Source of the DNA: Closterium sp. Naga37s-1
Taxonomy: Eukaryota; Streptophyta; Zygnematophyceae; Desmidiales; Closteriaceae
Direction: 5' to 3'
Assembly: GCA_947471745.1 (NCBI GenBank)
Contig: CANJKZ010000084.1
Coordinates: forward strand, 3,662,001 to 3,726,000
DNA length: 64,000 nucleotides
Part shown: in pieces, positions 8,901 through 22,400 of the stretch
How the letters are laid out: every line of letters starts with the position of its first letter
Position numbering within the stretch: the first letter of the stretch is position 1
The notes under the pieces: model-generated
Databases searched by the model: none
The model's input: the letters and a program-made list of their open reading frames with translations, nothing else
What the model was told of the DNA's origin: nothing
Position numbers and translations under genes: made by a program

Positions 8901-11071
8901 AACAGCCGATGACCGTCAGCGTGAACATGATCGGTGACTGGCGGGATGAACCTGGTAAGGTTAGGAGGAGGTATTTTGATTTCGACGTCGATGGATTCGC
9001 CAGGTGAAAGAATTAACTCCCCACTCTCTTGATCTGATGCTGCAGGTTTAGGCTCAACACCGACAAGTCGTCCGGAGTCGAGGACTTCCATGTCAGCAAC
9101 ACGCTGCTCTGCTTCAGTAAGAAGACGTCGATCACGATCAGCCGGTGTTTCTCCCCAAGTGGTGTCGTCAGGTGCCTGTGCCCCCCAAGTACCTTCATCC
9201 GGGGGCATATTCGTTGTATCTCCCCAACCACCAGCAAGATAATCTCGGGAGTTCTGGACGTCATTCAAACCTTGATTGTCAAAGGTCAGCATGACTGCGG
9301 CAGCTGTGGTCGAAGACGTGGGTACAACTCCATCACGAGGAACGGTATTATCGGTGTAATCGATGTCATCACGATGTTCAAATGGGCCAAGAGAGAGAAT
9401 ATTCTCGGAGTCGGCAGTAGTGCGTTCAGGTACGAAGTTGAGAACGAACACACCGTTCTGTTCAATTGCCGTGCCGAGTTTCTTGTCTCCATATTTTAAA
9501 GTAAATTTCCCCAGTTCACCAAGAAGAGTAATGCCATTCCTCATGAGCTGTGCAGATGACATCAGGTTGAAGCCAAGTCGAGGAACGAGGAGTACATCGT
9601 TAAGATGAAGACTGAAGTCTTCGTCAATAGAATCAAGAATGACGTTACCCGTCCAGTGTGCTGTAAGACGTTGATTATTGGCGACGGTTACAACGCACGG
9701 ATTCTGAAGACGACGCTGATTGATGACGAATCGATTTTCTGATGAACACATATGCTGGCCGCAACAACTGTCAAGATACCAAGTATTGGGCCCTTCCAAG
9801 GTTTGTGCAAGGTTGGCGTAGACCTTGGGTGGTATGGGCGTGTTGAGTTCATCATTGAAGTTATTGTGAATACGTTCTTCAGCGTCAGGGTCGTGGACGG
9901 TAGAAACTGATGTCATGTAATTAATAACTTCTTTGTTTTGTGTCTTGGCAGGTGTAGTAGTCGGCTTCGCAGAGTTCGGCTTCGCAGTATCCTGCTTCGC
10001 AGCGTCCGGCTTCTCAGCTTCCGGCTTCTCAGCTTCGCTTGAAGAATCTTTGGTATGTTTCGATGCAGACCGCTTCCAAGATGGTTTATCTTTCGACCAG
10101 CAGGTATCAATAGTGTGTCCTGCTTTTCGACAAAAGGAACAAACGGGCTTGGGACGTGGATTAGAATAAAAACTGACTGTATTGTTTACCAGCTTTTTCC
10201 CTCCTCGAGCGTTGTGCAGATCCATATCCTGCTGCTCGGCGATGAGAGCGGCACAGAGTGCCCCTTCGGACAACTGTGCTTGCATCCGAAGTATAGAGCG
10301 ACACTGTCGCCATTCTGGTCCAAGACCCGCGAGTAGCACCGTGTGGAACATAGCGTCGGGGAAGTACCCTCCACACTTCTGAAGTTGATCGCGCAGATTT
10401 CGAGCGCGGTTAATATACTGCGTCACCTTCTCGCCGTTTGTCATTTGTATATTTGACAGCTGCGTCAAAATTTTACTCTGGTTGACAGTATCCTTTGCCA
10501 TGTGAACCCCTTGCAGGTATAACCAAGCTGCTTCAGCGGGGGCGGCACTGTTACGGAAAGAACGAATTCCGAGCTGTTCAGTCGGTGTCAGATTACGAAC
10601 GAGAACTGTGTATGCAGTCAGCGACGCCGATCGAAAAGTGGCTTGTTGAAGTGGTGACCCGTGAGATGGAAATGGTGCTGTGCCGTCATACAGCTGCCAG
10701 AACCCCGCGGTCTGAACAAGAAGCTCAAACTCAAAGCTCCAGGTATAAAAATCTTGACCGTTAAAAGGCGTTGTCGTTTTAATTTTCGTTGGATTTGCAG
10801 AAGCCGGAATATAATTTCCGGTACCGTCAGCTGATTGTAATTGATAAAGTGATGGCACTTGTGACCCTTGTTGTGTTTGTTGTCCTTGTCCAGCAGGACC
10901 AAAAGAGAAGGAGTTGTTCGACCCGTCACTTCCTTGTGGCATCTGACCACGCTGATAACTGGAGCCATCAATGCTCATAGGAGTTGGAAACATCTGGTTA
11001 AGTGACAAGACGGCAGCATTAACACGTTGTTGAAGATTTGCTGGCTGGTAAGCACCTTGATATTGGTAAGG
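5953..11071 (-). pseudogene. RLC-A gag-pol coding remnant (left part)
   Basis: Domains in sense order: Gag C-terminal half with CSFCRKAGHTIDTC knuckle (about 10100), protease region (about 9760), pre-integrase HKRLGHPS (about 8810) and integrase core (about 8100-8700), reverse transcriptase with YVDDILYVSS (about 6900) and RNase H with the SSDEAEFIA and NRTKHISLRYFF motifs (about 5960-6300). The domain order Gag-PR-INT-RT-RH defines copia. At about 11071 the sequence passes into element C, so the very long open frame across this point is a product of recombination, not one gene. Broken. Confidence 0.85.
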
Positions 11072-14000
11072 ACAGACAGACTCAGACTCAGCGACAAGAC
11101 AAGCAGCGTAGTCTAGACGACAGCGAGCAGCAAAGTCGACGAGCTCAGCAACTAGGGCAGACGCAGCAGTGGACGCAAAGGAAGGGTCAGTGACGACAGT
11201 AGCAAGGAGACGCGTGACAGTAGGACTGGCAGCACGAAGAGAGTCCGACTCCGGGTCGGGAAGAGCAGGAAGAGAGGACTCAGGAGGAGAAGGCAAAGGG
11301 GCACGCAGGGGAGCAGTGGACGGACGCAGAGACATCCGGTGCGTGCCAGGGACAGGAGGAGGACGCTGACGCGAACCACGACCACTAGCGCGAGCAGTAC
11401 GGACAGGCGACGCAGGACGCGACGCAGGCTCACGACACTCAGCAAGACCTCCAGTAGGACCAGTATAGGGAGAAGGAGCGGGCAGTGGGGAGGCCGGCTG
11501 TAACTGTAACTGCGACAGGACAGGCTGTGGACACTCTAAGGGAGGAGGAAGACCAGTAGAAGGCGGGAGACCAAGAACCTGCTGAAGGAGCGGAACGAAG
11601 TACGGCCGAGGCCGCGCGGCGACTCCAGACACAGCAGGGACAGCACCAGTACCCCCAGCGGCAGCACCAGCGCCAGCAGCACCTCCAGCTCCAGTACCTC
11701 CAGCAGCACCGGTAGCACCCCCAGCAGGACCGCCTCCAGGACCGACAGCAGTAGCCTCAGCGTCAACACCCTCAGCAGCTCCAGCTCCAGTCGTACCCGT
11801 AGGCCCAGCAGCTCCAGTACTCCCAGTACGAGCACCTCCGGGACCCGCGGCACCAGCACCCTCAGTAGCCGAAGAACCTCCAGCACCAGCAGCACGCCTC
11901 CAGCGCCGGGCAAACCACTCGCGCAGCTCCTGTGGGGAGAGTGGCTCCCGCCGAGACGAAGCACCCGGAGAACCTCCAGGCTCAGCACCGCCAGACGCCA
12001 CGCAAGCAGGCCCAGCTCCCTCAGGCTCCGCACCCCCAGGCTCAGCACCCCCAGGCTCAGCAACCCCAGGCTCAGCACCCCCAGTAGTAGCACCTCCAGG
12101 CTCAGTACCCCCAGGCTCAGCACCCCCAGTAGTAGCACCCTCAGGCTCAGCACCCCCAGGCGTAGCACCCACACGCTCAGCACCCCCAGAGTCAGCACCC
12201 CCAGGCTCAGCACCCTCAGCAGCACCAGAGTCACCAGTAACCTCGACAGGCTCGACTGCGTCTACCTGGGACACACCTGAAGGGGCAGGACCCTGAGGGG
12301 GGAGGGGGTCTACCGGGGGGGGACCTGGCACAAGGAAGAGCGGTGGTGGGGGGAGGGACGGAGTGCGGTAGGGGAAGAGGCGGTAGTAGGGGACCGACTC
12401 GTCAAACGTGACGTCCTGGGAGGACAGAACACGGCGAGAGGTGGGGTGGTAGAACTGCCACCCTGGCGCGTTAGGGGGGAAGCCAAGGAAGACGCAAGGA
12501 GCAGCACGAGGGGACAGCTTGTCCGCAGACAAGTCGCGGACAAACGCCCGAGATCCCCAGACACGGAACGCAGACGCATCGCCAACCTTCCCCGTCCACA
12601 GCAAAGCTGGGGAGGTCTCCGGCCTGGAGACCCTAGGGTGAAGGTTGATCTGATGCGCCGCGTACCGAACCGCAAACGGCCACAGAAAATGGGGGGCAGC
12701 CGCATGCATCATGGACGTACGGGCGACGTCCATGACCATGCCAATGCGGCGCTCAGCAATCCCATTTTGCTGTGGAGAGTCCGGAAGCGTGAAGGTCTGG
12801 CGGATGCCTCGTGCACGACAGTAGGCTCGCAGAAGGCCAGAGGAGAACTCTCCACCTCTGTCAGAGTGCAGACGCAGAACAGGAAAGTCCGAGCCGAAGC
12901 TCTGCCTGAGCTGGAGACGAGCTGCGCGGATCCAGTCGATCAACACCTCAGTGACATCACCCTTGCTGCGCAAGGGGAAGACTGTGGTGTAACGCGAGTA
13001 GTCGTCAACAACCAGCAGGAAGTAGCGCTCGTGACCCTGTCCACGGACGCGGGCCGGGCCCCACACGTCCATGTGAAGCGTCTGCAGCGGGGCCTCTGTC
13101 GGAGGAAACTGGGAGGAGTGAGGGGCAGCCCGCTGCCGCCCCTCGACACAGGGGACGCAGGTAGGGCCAGGCCCCGAAGGAAGGGGAGGGAGGGACCGGG
13201 GAAGACCAGAGACAAGGACACGGGAGGCCATGCCTCGGAGACGAAGCAGGGAGGGGTGACCAAGGCGGTGGTGCCAGAGGAGAGTCTCGTGAGACAGGAG
13301 GCGACACGAACAGGGGGCAGACTCAGGACCAGACCTGGACGCTGCAGCAAACACCTGACCCGACGCAGCTACCTGACCAGACGCAGTGACTGGAGGAGAC
13401 GCAGTGGTCAGGGTGTACAGGCTCGACCCCGGCCGACGGGTAAACGTGGCCAGGTGTCGGCCAGTCCGAGCGTCCGTGCAGTGGGTCACCCGCTGACTCG
13501 CAGGAGTGAACTGGTGAACCCCCGCATCCTGTAGGTCAGCACCACTCACCAAGTTCGTAGAGAACGAGGGGAGGTAAAGACCAGACAGGGTGCCAGAGGG
13601 GGCCGCCGGACACGGGAGGACAGTGGAGAAGTGAGCAAGGACAGGACCCCCAGAGGGGTCTGCCAGAGAGACCGCAACTGGCCGGCTAAGCGGCGTGAGT
13701 GTGGTGCGGTCTCGAAAGAAGGAGCGAGAAGCCCCCGAGTCAAGGGTGAAGGTGTGGGAGGCCGAAGCCGACGCAGAACCTGAGAGAGCAGACTCACCAG
13801 TACCTGAGGGAGCAGACGCACCTAGAGCAGCAGCCTCGCTAGCACCTAGAGCAGCAGCCTCACCAGTACCTAGAGCAGCAGTCTCAATGCCCGGGTCGGG
13901 CGGAAAACACCGGTAACAGTCACCCTCATCACTAATAGTCACAGTATACATAGCAGCAAGAATAGCATCAAAGTCAAGGTCAAAGACAGCGACACCCGCC

Positions 14001-14225
14001 CTAGACAGCTCACCCCAGCGGGGGATCTCAGTGGCCTCAGGGAACTGGTGACGCCAAGCGTCCGTCAGGCGGCCAAAGCAGCGCTGGGTGAAGTGCGCAC
14101 CCCCGCACTGGTCACCCGCGCGGTCGCCGGTGCGGAGGACGTAGGTGCACGGACCAGTACCCCCACCCCGCTGGCGTGCAGCGTACCACTCACGGAGCTG
14201 CTGAGGGGGGGGGATGTCACGAGTG

Positions 14226-14263
<38 letters not shown>

Positions 14264-15289
14264 CTGACCACCACCGGAGCCGACCCTCTGCGCAGCGCCA
14301 CCCCGACCAGCTCCACCTCCTCCGCCGCCGCCTCCTCCACCGCCGCTACCTCCGCTCCCACCGCCACCGCCGCCGCCGCCTCCGCCTCCACCGCCGCCAC
14401 CGACACCTCCACCCCCACCACCACCCCCACCGCCACCCCCACCCCCTCCACTGCCTCCACCGCCGCCTCCACCGCCCCCGCTAGCTCCTCCAGTGCCCCT
14501 GCCCCCCTTGCCCTTGCCAGGGCGGCGTCTCCCGCTAGGGGTAGACGCCGCACCGACCGACTCAAGCCCAACGAGGTCGGCCGCAGCAGCAGAGGCAACA
14601 GAGGGCAAAAGGGGGGAGGGGGAACACCCCTCAAAGATGGGGGTGCGAGGGTCACCACGAGAGGCTCCTACAGCGACTATGCTCTTCTCTGCTGCTAGGA
14701 GGGACTTCTCGAGGAGGTCAACGGTGAGAGTGGTGGGGCAAACTGAGAGGAAGTGGTCCCTGACTACGCGAAGGGAGTCAGGGAGCCGGGTGACTATGTA
14801 GTAGAGGGTGATGTACATGGGGGGGGGGTTCTTGGCGCAGAACTCAGCAGGAAGCGCAGCGCGGTAGCGAGTGTCACTAGTGCGGAGGTGCGTAATGAGG
14901 TCAGCGACTGTGGGAAAGGCAGCAAGGTCAGGGAAGAGGTACGGTAGCATGAGGCGGCTCAGTGCAGCAGTGGCAGGGGAGGAGTAGCGCGCAACTACAG
15001 CGTCGTACAAGGTGTGAGCACTCTTGTACTGGCTAAAGTGCGCACGCTCAGAGGTAGGCAGGTGGCGACGCACAGCAAGACGTGCAGCAGCATCGCGAGT
15101 GGCCCACTATGAGCGAACAGTGGCGTCAGCATCAGCAGCGGGGGCAGGGGAGGCACCAGAAGTGAGGTCAAAGAGGGAGAGGCCGTCTGCTCTGTCGCAC
15201 TGTAAGAAAAGCTGCAGGTCATCTATCCAGACGTCAAAGTCAATGGCCCGACCCTCAGCGTCAAAAGCGAGGACACTAGGGGTAGCCAT
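11072..15289 (-). pseudogene. RLC-C gag-protease-integrase remnant
   Basis: It opens MATPSVLAFDAEGRAIDF, the N-terminal signature shared by C, D, F, K and L. Then come a UBN2-like Gag, a long glycine tract with a poly-Gln stretch (about 14220-14500), a long-spaced finger C-X13-C-X3-H-X4-C (about 14070-14140), protease LDSGASRSFF (about 13720), pre-integrase HHRLGHPS (about 13260), integrase core HSDRGGEFSS (about 12850) and a Gly/Glu/Pro/Ala repeat linker (11900-12240). It ends in the linker before RT. Broken. Confidence 0.85.
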
Positions 15290-15619
15290 GACAGCAGTAG
15301 ACAGCAGCGCAAACAGTAGGGTGAGGGCAGTGCTGTGAAAGAGGCGCTGCTCTTACCGGACAGGGCGGCTCGGGTGGCTCGGCTGCAGGGCGGCTCGGCG
15401 GCTCGCTGCTGGGCGGCTCGGCGGCTCGGCTGCAGGGCGGCTCGGCGGCTCGGCTGCTGGGCGGCTCGGCGGCTCGGCTGCTGGGCGGCTCGGCAGCTCG
15501 GCTGCTAGGCGGCTCGGTTTCTGGGCGGCTCGGCTGCTGGGCGGCTCGGCGGCTGGGCGGCTCGGCTGCTTGGCGGCACGGCGGGGCCGCTGAGAGGGCG
15601 GCGTCCGGGGCTGCTGGGA

Positions 15620-15900
15620 GGAGGCGGCGGGGCCGCAGGTAGGTGGCGGGGCCGCTAGTAGGTGGCGGGGCCGCAGGTAGGTGGCGGGGCCGCTGGTAGG
15701 TGGCGGGGCCGCAGGTAGGTGGCGGGGCCAGCACAGGTAGGTGGCGGGGCCGCGGGTAGGTGGCGGGGCCGCTGGTAGGTGGCGGGGCCGCAGGTAGGTG
15801 GCGGGGCCGCAAGTAGGTGGCGGGGCCGCAGGTAGGTGGCGGGGCCGCACAGGTAGGTGGCGGGGCCGCACAGGTAGGTGGCGGGGCTGCGGAGGGCGGC
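15620..15900 (-). repeat. RLC-C leader tandem array
   Basis: About fifteen copies of a ggtaggtggcggggccgc unit with small variants, in the untranslated leader between primer site and gag. A second, diverged array (ggcggctcggctgctgg units, 15360-15560) lies next to it. Frames through the array are composition artefacts. Confidence 0.85.
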
Positions 15901-16145
15901 GACAAGCCGTAGGGGGCCGTGAGGGGCCGCGGGAGGGGCCGTAAGGGGCGTAAGGGGCCGTAAGGGACGGCGTGAGGGGCTGTAAGGGGTGGCACGAGGG
16001 GCCGTAAGGGCGGCGCGACGGGCGCGACGGGCCGTAAGGGCGGCGCGAAGGGCCGTAGGGGGCGGCGCGACGAGCCGTGAGGGGGGCCGCTAAGGGCGAC
16101 GCGACGGGGCCGTGAGGGGCCTAGCGAGGGCGCGACGGTAGGGGG

Positions 16146-16277
16146 TGTTGGAATCACTGAACAGGAATGAATGAACTAGCAATGAAAAGAGTACAAGTAC
16201 CTAACCCTAGAATTGTGTACCCCCTATAGGCTAACCCACTGTAGCCTAAACTAACACAACATATATAATGTTTGACA
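16146..16277 (-). repeat. RLC-D 3' LTR
   Basis: 132 bp, tgttggaatcac...tttgaca. It contains the LTR stem taggctaacccactgtagccta. Confidence 0.93.
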
Positions 16278-16453
16278 CACCCCCATAGGCAAAGTGGGGG
16301 AGAACTAGGGGTCACAAGACCAGTCAAGGCAAAGCAAGGCAAAACAAGCTCAGGGTGGATCTCAAGGATACCACACAAATTCCGAGCACAAGCAAGTGGT
16401 CACAAGACCAGTTCACATGCAGGTTTATATATAGAGATCACAGTACAACAGAC
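16278..16453 (-). promoter_or_regulatory. RLC-D 3' untranslated region with paired motifs
   Basis: Between the gag-pol stop and the 3' LTR. Two copies of ggtcacaagacc (16310-16321, 16398-16409), which fold on the sense strand as ggtc-ttgt-gacc. The purine tract tatgggggtg abuts the LTR. Confidence 0.75.
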
Positions 16454-19400
16454 TCAAGAAGTAAGCAAGTGAGGTCCAGTAGGCACAAGGCCTAGAAGAG
16501 TGCAAAAGCGCTGATGGTCACAAGGCTGAAGCGCCTTGGTGAACACATCAGCAGTGTTGGCCTCAGAGGCCACGTAACGCAGGCGAAGCTGACCACGCTG
16601 CTGCAGCTCTCGAGCGAGGAAGTAACGCAGAGCAATGTGCTTCGTTCTGTGCTCCAGTCTGTGCTCCTCACACAAGGCAATGGCTGCCTTGTTGTCGACG
16701 TACAGCACTGGAGGAGAACGAGGCTGCTCTCCAAGGTCGGTCAGCAAGTAGGTGAGCCAGCGTAGCTCCTGGGCCGCCATGGCTGTGGCGTAGATCTCAG
16801 CCTCACAACTGGAGCTGAGAACAGAAGAAGAGCGAGTAGAACGCCAAGAAACAGAACCAGAGCCAAGACTGAAGGAGTAACCCTGAGACGACCGCTGAGT
16901 AGCCTGGTCGTCTGCCCAAGAAGCGTCTGAGTGCCCAGTGAGAACAACTGGGACTCGCCCTCCAAGCACTAGCCCCATGCTCGACGTACTGCACAAGTAG
17001 CGCAACACCCTCTTAGCTGCATCCATGTGCTCCTTCCGGTGACGGCCGGGAGCGACATAGCGTGCAAGAATGCTGAGAGGGTATGCAAGGTCTGGTCGAG
17101 TGCAGGTCATCAGGTACATGAGGCAACCCACAAGCTCTGGATACGGGCCACTCGGCTCTACGGACTCATCCGAAGGCAGAGCTGAGAGCGAGTGACCGGT
17201 AGGCAGAGGAGTGGGCTGAGGCGAGGAGTACGTGAAGCGGAAGCGCTGAAGGACCTGCTGCACCATGTGTGACTGAGTCAAGGTGATGGTGCGGCGTGCT
17301 CTGTCCCGGGTGATCCGCAACCCAAGATAGCTTGTCAGTTCACCCAGGTCTGTGCACGTGTGTCTCTTCTGCAGCTCCGACTTCACGTGGGCGAGTGCCA
17401 CAGTGTCAGCAGTAGCAAAGACCAAGTCGTCGACGTACACAAGGACGTAGAACGGCGGCAGTGAGGTGTCGGTGCGTAGAAACAGCGACGGGTCAGCAGT
17501 AGAAGGCGCGAACCCAAGAGCCGCAAGCGTAGTCCTCAGTGTGTCGTGCCACTCACGAGGCGCCTGGCGGAGACCGTAGACTGGCCGTCGGAGGCTCCAC
17601 TGGGTACCAGGAGGGAACGACCCAGTGAAGCCAGGTGGACGGCGCAGCCAGATCTCCTCGTGCAGGCTGCCCTGCAGGAAAGCAGTGCTGAAGTCAAGCG
17701 AGTGGAGCTCGTAGTCACGCTGAGCGGCGACGTGCAGCAGAACCCGAAGAGTGGTCATCTTCGGGGTCGGGGAGAAGGTCTGGAAGAAGTCAACTCCCTC
17801 GCGCTGACTGAAGCCTCGTGCAACGTAACGCGCCTTGAAGACAGGCGGAGAACCCGGCGGCCGCTTCACCCTGAAAATCCACATGCCACTGACGATGTTC
17901 GCCCCAGGCGGGGGAACCTCGTCAACGTAGGTGCCTGTGGACTTCCAGGAAGCCATCTCTGTGTCCATGGCTGACTGCCACTGAGAGGAGTAGGGACCGG
18001 CCATCGCCTCTGCGTAAGAGCGTGGGGTCGGGATGTCTGGTGCATCCGGGTCTCCCTCAGGGGCAACAAGCATGGACACGAGATGGGGCAAAGCGGCAGC
18101 AAAGCACTGGAACTCCTCCTGCCTGTCCTCAAGGACGTCAGTGCCAAGAGCACACTCACCCCCGACGGACGGAGGACAGACAGACGCAGACTCAGCAACT
18201 AGGCTAGCAGCGTAGTCTAGACGACAGCGAGCAGCAAAGTCGACAAGCTCAGCAACTAAGGCAGACGCAGCAGCAGACTCAAAGGAAGGGTCAGTGACAA
18301 CAGTGGCCAGGAGACGCGTGACAGCAGGACTGGTAGCACGAAGAGAGTCTGACCCAGGGTCAGGAAGAGCAGGAAGAGAGGAAGCAGGAGGAGACGGCAG
18401 TGGGACACGCTGTGGAGCAGTGGACGGACGAAGCGCCATCCGGTGAGTGCCTGGGACAGCAGGAAGACGCTGACGCTGGACTCGACGACTAGAGAGAGCA
18501 GTGCGGACAGGCGACCCAGGACGAGACTCAGGCGACGCAGGACGAGACGCAGGCTCACGCCGCTCAGTAAGACCTCCAGTCGGACCAGTGTAAGGAGCAG
18601 GACCAAGGAGAGAGGAGGCAGACGGTAACGCCGACTGCAGCTGGACAGACTGAGGACACTCTAAGGAGGGAGGAGGAAAAGGAGGAGGAAGCTGACCAAG
18701 AACCTGCTGAAGGAGCGGAACAAAGTACGGCTGAGACCGAGCAGCGACACCAGAGCCAGCAGGGACACCCGCACCAGGGTCCGCAGCACCAGCAGCAGCT
18801 CCAGCGCCCACGTCCTCAGCACCAGCGGTAGCTCCAACGCCCGGGTCCTCAGCACCAGCAGTAGCTCCAACGCCTGGGTCCTCAGCACCAGCAGCAGCTC
18901 CAACGCCCGGGTCCTCAGCACCAGCAGCGGCTCCAACGCCCGGGTCCTCAGCACCAGCAGCAGCTCCAACGCCCGGGTCCTCAGCACCAGCAGCAGCTCC
19001 AACGCCCGGGTCCGCAGCACCAGCAGCAGCTCCAACGCCCGGGTCCTCAGCACCAGCAGCAGCTCCAACAGCAGCGGGGTTCGTAACACGAGGCACGCCA
19101 CTCCGAAGAGTGCAGCGCCGCTCGTACCACTCACGGATCCGCTCGCGGGAGGGGAGCTCCCGAACGGGAGAAGAAGTACTAGCACCAGTCCCAGTAGTAC
19201 GTCCGGCTCGAGTGGTACCTCTCCGGAGGCTGCAGTACTCTAAGTACCACGCACGTAGCTGCTCCGAGGAGAGGGCTCCTCCAGGTGCAGGACTCCCAGA
19301 CCTCGTACCTCCAGACGCGGAACCCCCAGACTCCGGACTCCGCAGCTCAGTACCACGAGGCTCCACACCCCCAAGCTCAGCACCCTCAAGCTCCACACCC

Positions 19401-22400
19401 CCAGGCTCCACACCCCCAGGCTCCACACCCCCAGGCTCCACACCCCCAGGCTCCACACCCCCAGGCTCCACACCCCCAGGCTCAGCACCCCCAGGCTCAG
19501 CACCCCCAGCAGGACGAGAGTCGACAGCTACCTCAACAGGCTCAACCGGGTCTACCTGAGACACACCTGAGGGAGCGGCACCCTGAGGGGGGAGGGGGTC
19601 TGCAACAGCAGCACCTGGCGAGAGGAAGAGAGGCGGGGGGGGGAGCGGGGCAGTGCGGTAGGGGAAGAGGCGGTAGTAGGGGACGGACTCGTCAAAAGTG
19701 ACGTCCTGGGAGGGCAAGACTCGGCGCGAGGTGGCGTGGTAAAACTGCCAACCAGACGCGTCCGGGACAAAGCCGAGGAAGACGCAGGGAACAGCACGGG
19801 AGGAGAGCTTGTCCGCAGACGAATCGCGGACAAAAGCTCGAGACCCCCAGACCCGGAAACGCGACGCATCGCCAACCTCCCCCGTCCACAGTAGCGTGGG
19901 CGAGGTCTCCGGCAAGGAGACACGGGGCCAGAGGTTGAGCTGATGCGCAGCGTACCGGACCGCAAACGGCCACAGAAAGTGGGGGGCAGCCGCATGGATC
20001 AAGGAGGTACGGGCGACCTCCATGACCAGGCCAATGCGGCGCTCCGCAACCCCATTCTGCTGTGGAGAAGCCGGAAGCGTGAACGACTGCTCAATGCCGT
20101 GCTCAGCACAGTAGGCTGCCAAGAGGTCGGAGGAGAACTCACCACCTCTGTCAGAGTGCAAGCGCAGGACAGGAAAGTCCGAGTGAAAACGCTCGCTGAG
20201 CTGGAGACGGGCTCTGCGGATCCAAGGGATCAAGACATCAGGGACCTCACCCTTGGTGCGCAAGGGGAAGACCGTGGTGTAGCGCGAGTAGTCGTCAACA
20301 ACTATCAGGAAGTACCTCTCCTGACCCTGACCACGGACGCGGGCTGGGCCCCACACGTCCATGTGGAGTGTCTGCAAGGGAGCAGTCGTCGGGGGGAACG
20401 AGGAGGAGTGAGGAGCGGCGCGCTGCCGTCCCTCGACACAGGGGAGACAGGTAGGAGCAGGCGAGGGTGGGAGAGGAGGAAGGACCCTGGGCAGGCCAGA
20501 GACAAGGTACCTGGAGTGCATGGCACGAAGCCGCTGCACAGACGGGTGGCCAAGGCGGTGGTGCCAGAGGACAGTCTCGTGTGCCAAAGAGCGACACGAG
20601 CAGGGGGCGGACAGCTGACCTGACGCGGACGCGGACGCAGTCGCAGCAACCTGAGGGGACTCAGTAGTCAGTGTGTACAGGTCCGACCCCGGCTGCCGAG
20701 TGAAGGTAGCCAAGTGACGGCCCGTACGAGCACACGTGCAGTGTGTCACGCGCTCGTAGGCAGGGGTGAACTGGTGAACACCCCCGTCCTGGAGTGCACA
20801 GCCTGCCACCAAGTTCGTAGAGAACGAGGGGAGGTGGAGACCTGACAGTGTGCCCGACGGGACCGCAGGGCAGGGAAGGACAGTGGAAGAGGTCGCAATG
20901 ACCGGACCCCCAGAGGGGTCAGCAAGGGAGACAGCAACTGGTCGAGCAAGCGGCTCAAGGGCAGTGCGGTCACGAAAGAAGCAGCGAGAAGCACCTGAGT
21001 CCAGTGTGAAGGTGTGCAGTGCGGCAGTCGACGCAGTACCAGGGGGGGGAGACACACGAGCACCTAGAGCAGCAGCCTCACCAGCACCTGGGGTAGCCGA
21101 CACGTGAGTACCTGGAGCGGCAGACGCACTGGCCCTAATGCCCGGGTCGGGCGGCACACACAAGTACTCAGCACCCTCTCCACTAGTAGACATCACATAC
21201 ATGGCAGATAGAATAGCATCAAAGTCTAGAGCATAGATATCAATCCCCTTCTTCAGGAGATCAAGCCAGCGGGGCAGCTCAGTGGCCTGAGGGAACTGAA
21301 CACGCCAAGCGTCGTCGAGACGAGAGAAGCAGCGCTGTGTGGCGTGCGGTCGTCCACACTGCTGACCAGTGCGGTCACCAGTGCGAATGACGTACGTGCA
21401 GCTAAGACCACCCCCACCCCCGTGCTGAGAGTACCACTCACGGACCTCCTGGGGCGAGAGAGTGTGCTGCTGGCCCTGGCCACCGCCAGCGCCTCCACGG
21501 CCACCACCACCGCTGCCACCTCCTCGACCACCCCAACCCCTGCCGCCGCCTCGTCCACCGCCACCCCAACCGCCGCCTCCACTCCTGCCACCTCCCCCGC
21601 CGCTGCCGCCACCACCCCCACCGCTACCACTCGCCCCTCCAGCCGAGCCACCACCCCCACTGCCTCCACCGCCCCCACCGCCGCCTCCCCCGCCGTCACC
21701 GCCACTACCCTTGCCCCCTTTGCCCTTGCCGCTGCGGCGTCCGCTCGAGGCAGACGCAGTGCCGACCTTCTCAGTACCAAGAAGGTCGACAGCAGCAGCA
21801 GAGGCGACAGAGGGAAGAAGGGGGGAAGGAGAACACCCCTCAAAGAACGGGGTACGGGGGTCGCCACGAGAGGCACCTACAGCGACTATGCTAGCCTCAG
21901 CTGCAAGTAGCTCCTTCTCGAGGAGGGCAATGGTGAGCTCAGTGGGGCAACGAGCTAGGAAGTGGTCCCTGACAGCACGCAGTGTGTCAGGGAGGCGGGT
22001 GACTAGGTGATAGAGAGTGAGCCAGAGTGGAGGGGGGTGCGTGGCAAGGAACTCAGTAGGCATGGCGGCACGGAAGCGGGCCTCACTAGTACGGAGGTGC
22101 GTGATGAGGTCAGCGACTGTGTGAAAGGAGGCCAGGTCGGGAAACAGGTAGGGGAGGGAGAGACGGCCTAGTGCGGCAGAGGCAGGTGAGGAGTAGCGAG
22201 CAACTACAGCTGTGTACAGTGCCGGTGCAGTCTTGTGCTGACCAAAGTGCTCGCGTTCGTCTATCGGCAGGGAGTTGCGAATGGCGAAGCGAGCGTGGGC
22301 ATCACGAGTCTGCCACTGTGAGCGAGCAGTGCTGTCAGCAGTAGCAGCAGGGGCAGTGACAAGGCCTAGGGCGTGATCGTACAGTGAGATGTCATCCTTG

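Noticed and set aside
15620-15900. CRISPR array
   Set aside because: Repeats are contiguous without unique spacers and lie in a retroelement leader of a eukaryote.
21344-22010. Plus-strand Ala/Thr/Pro-rich frames opposite the glycine tail of D (and likewise in C, F, G, L)
   Set aside because: Mirror frames of GGN repeats on the coding strand; no independent signals.
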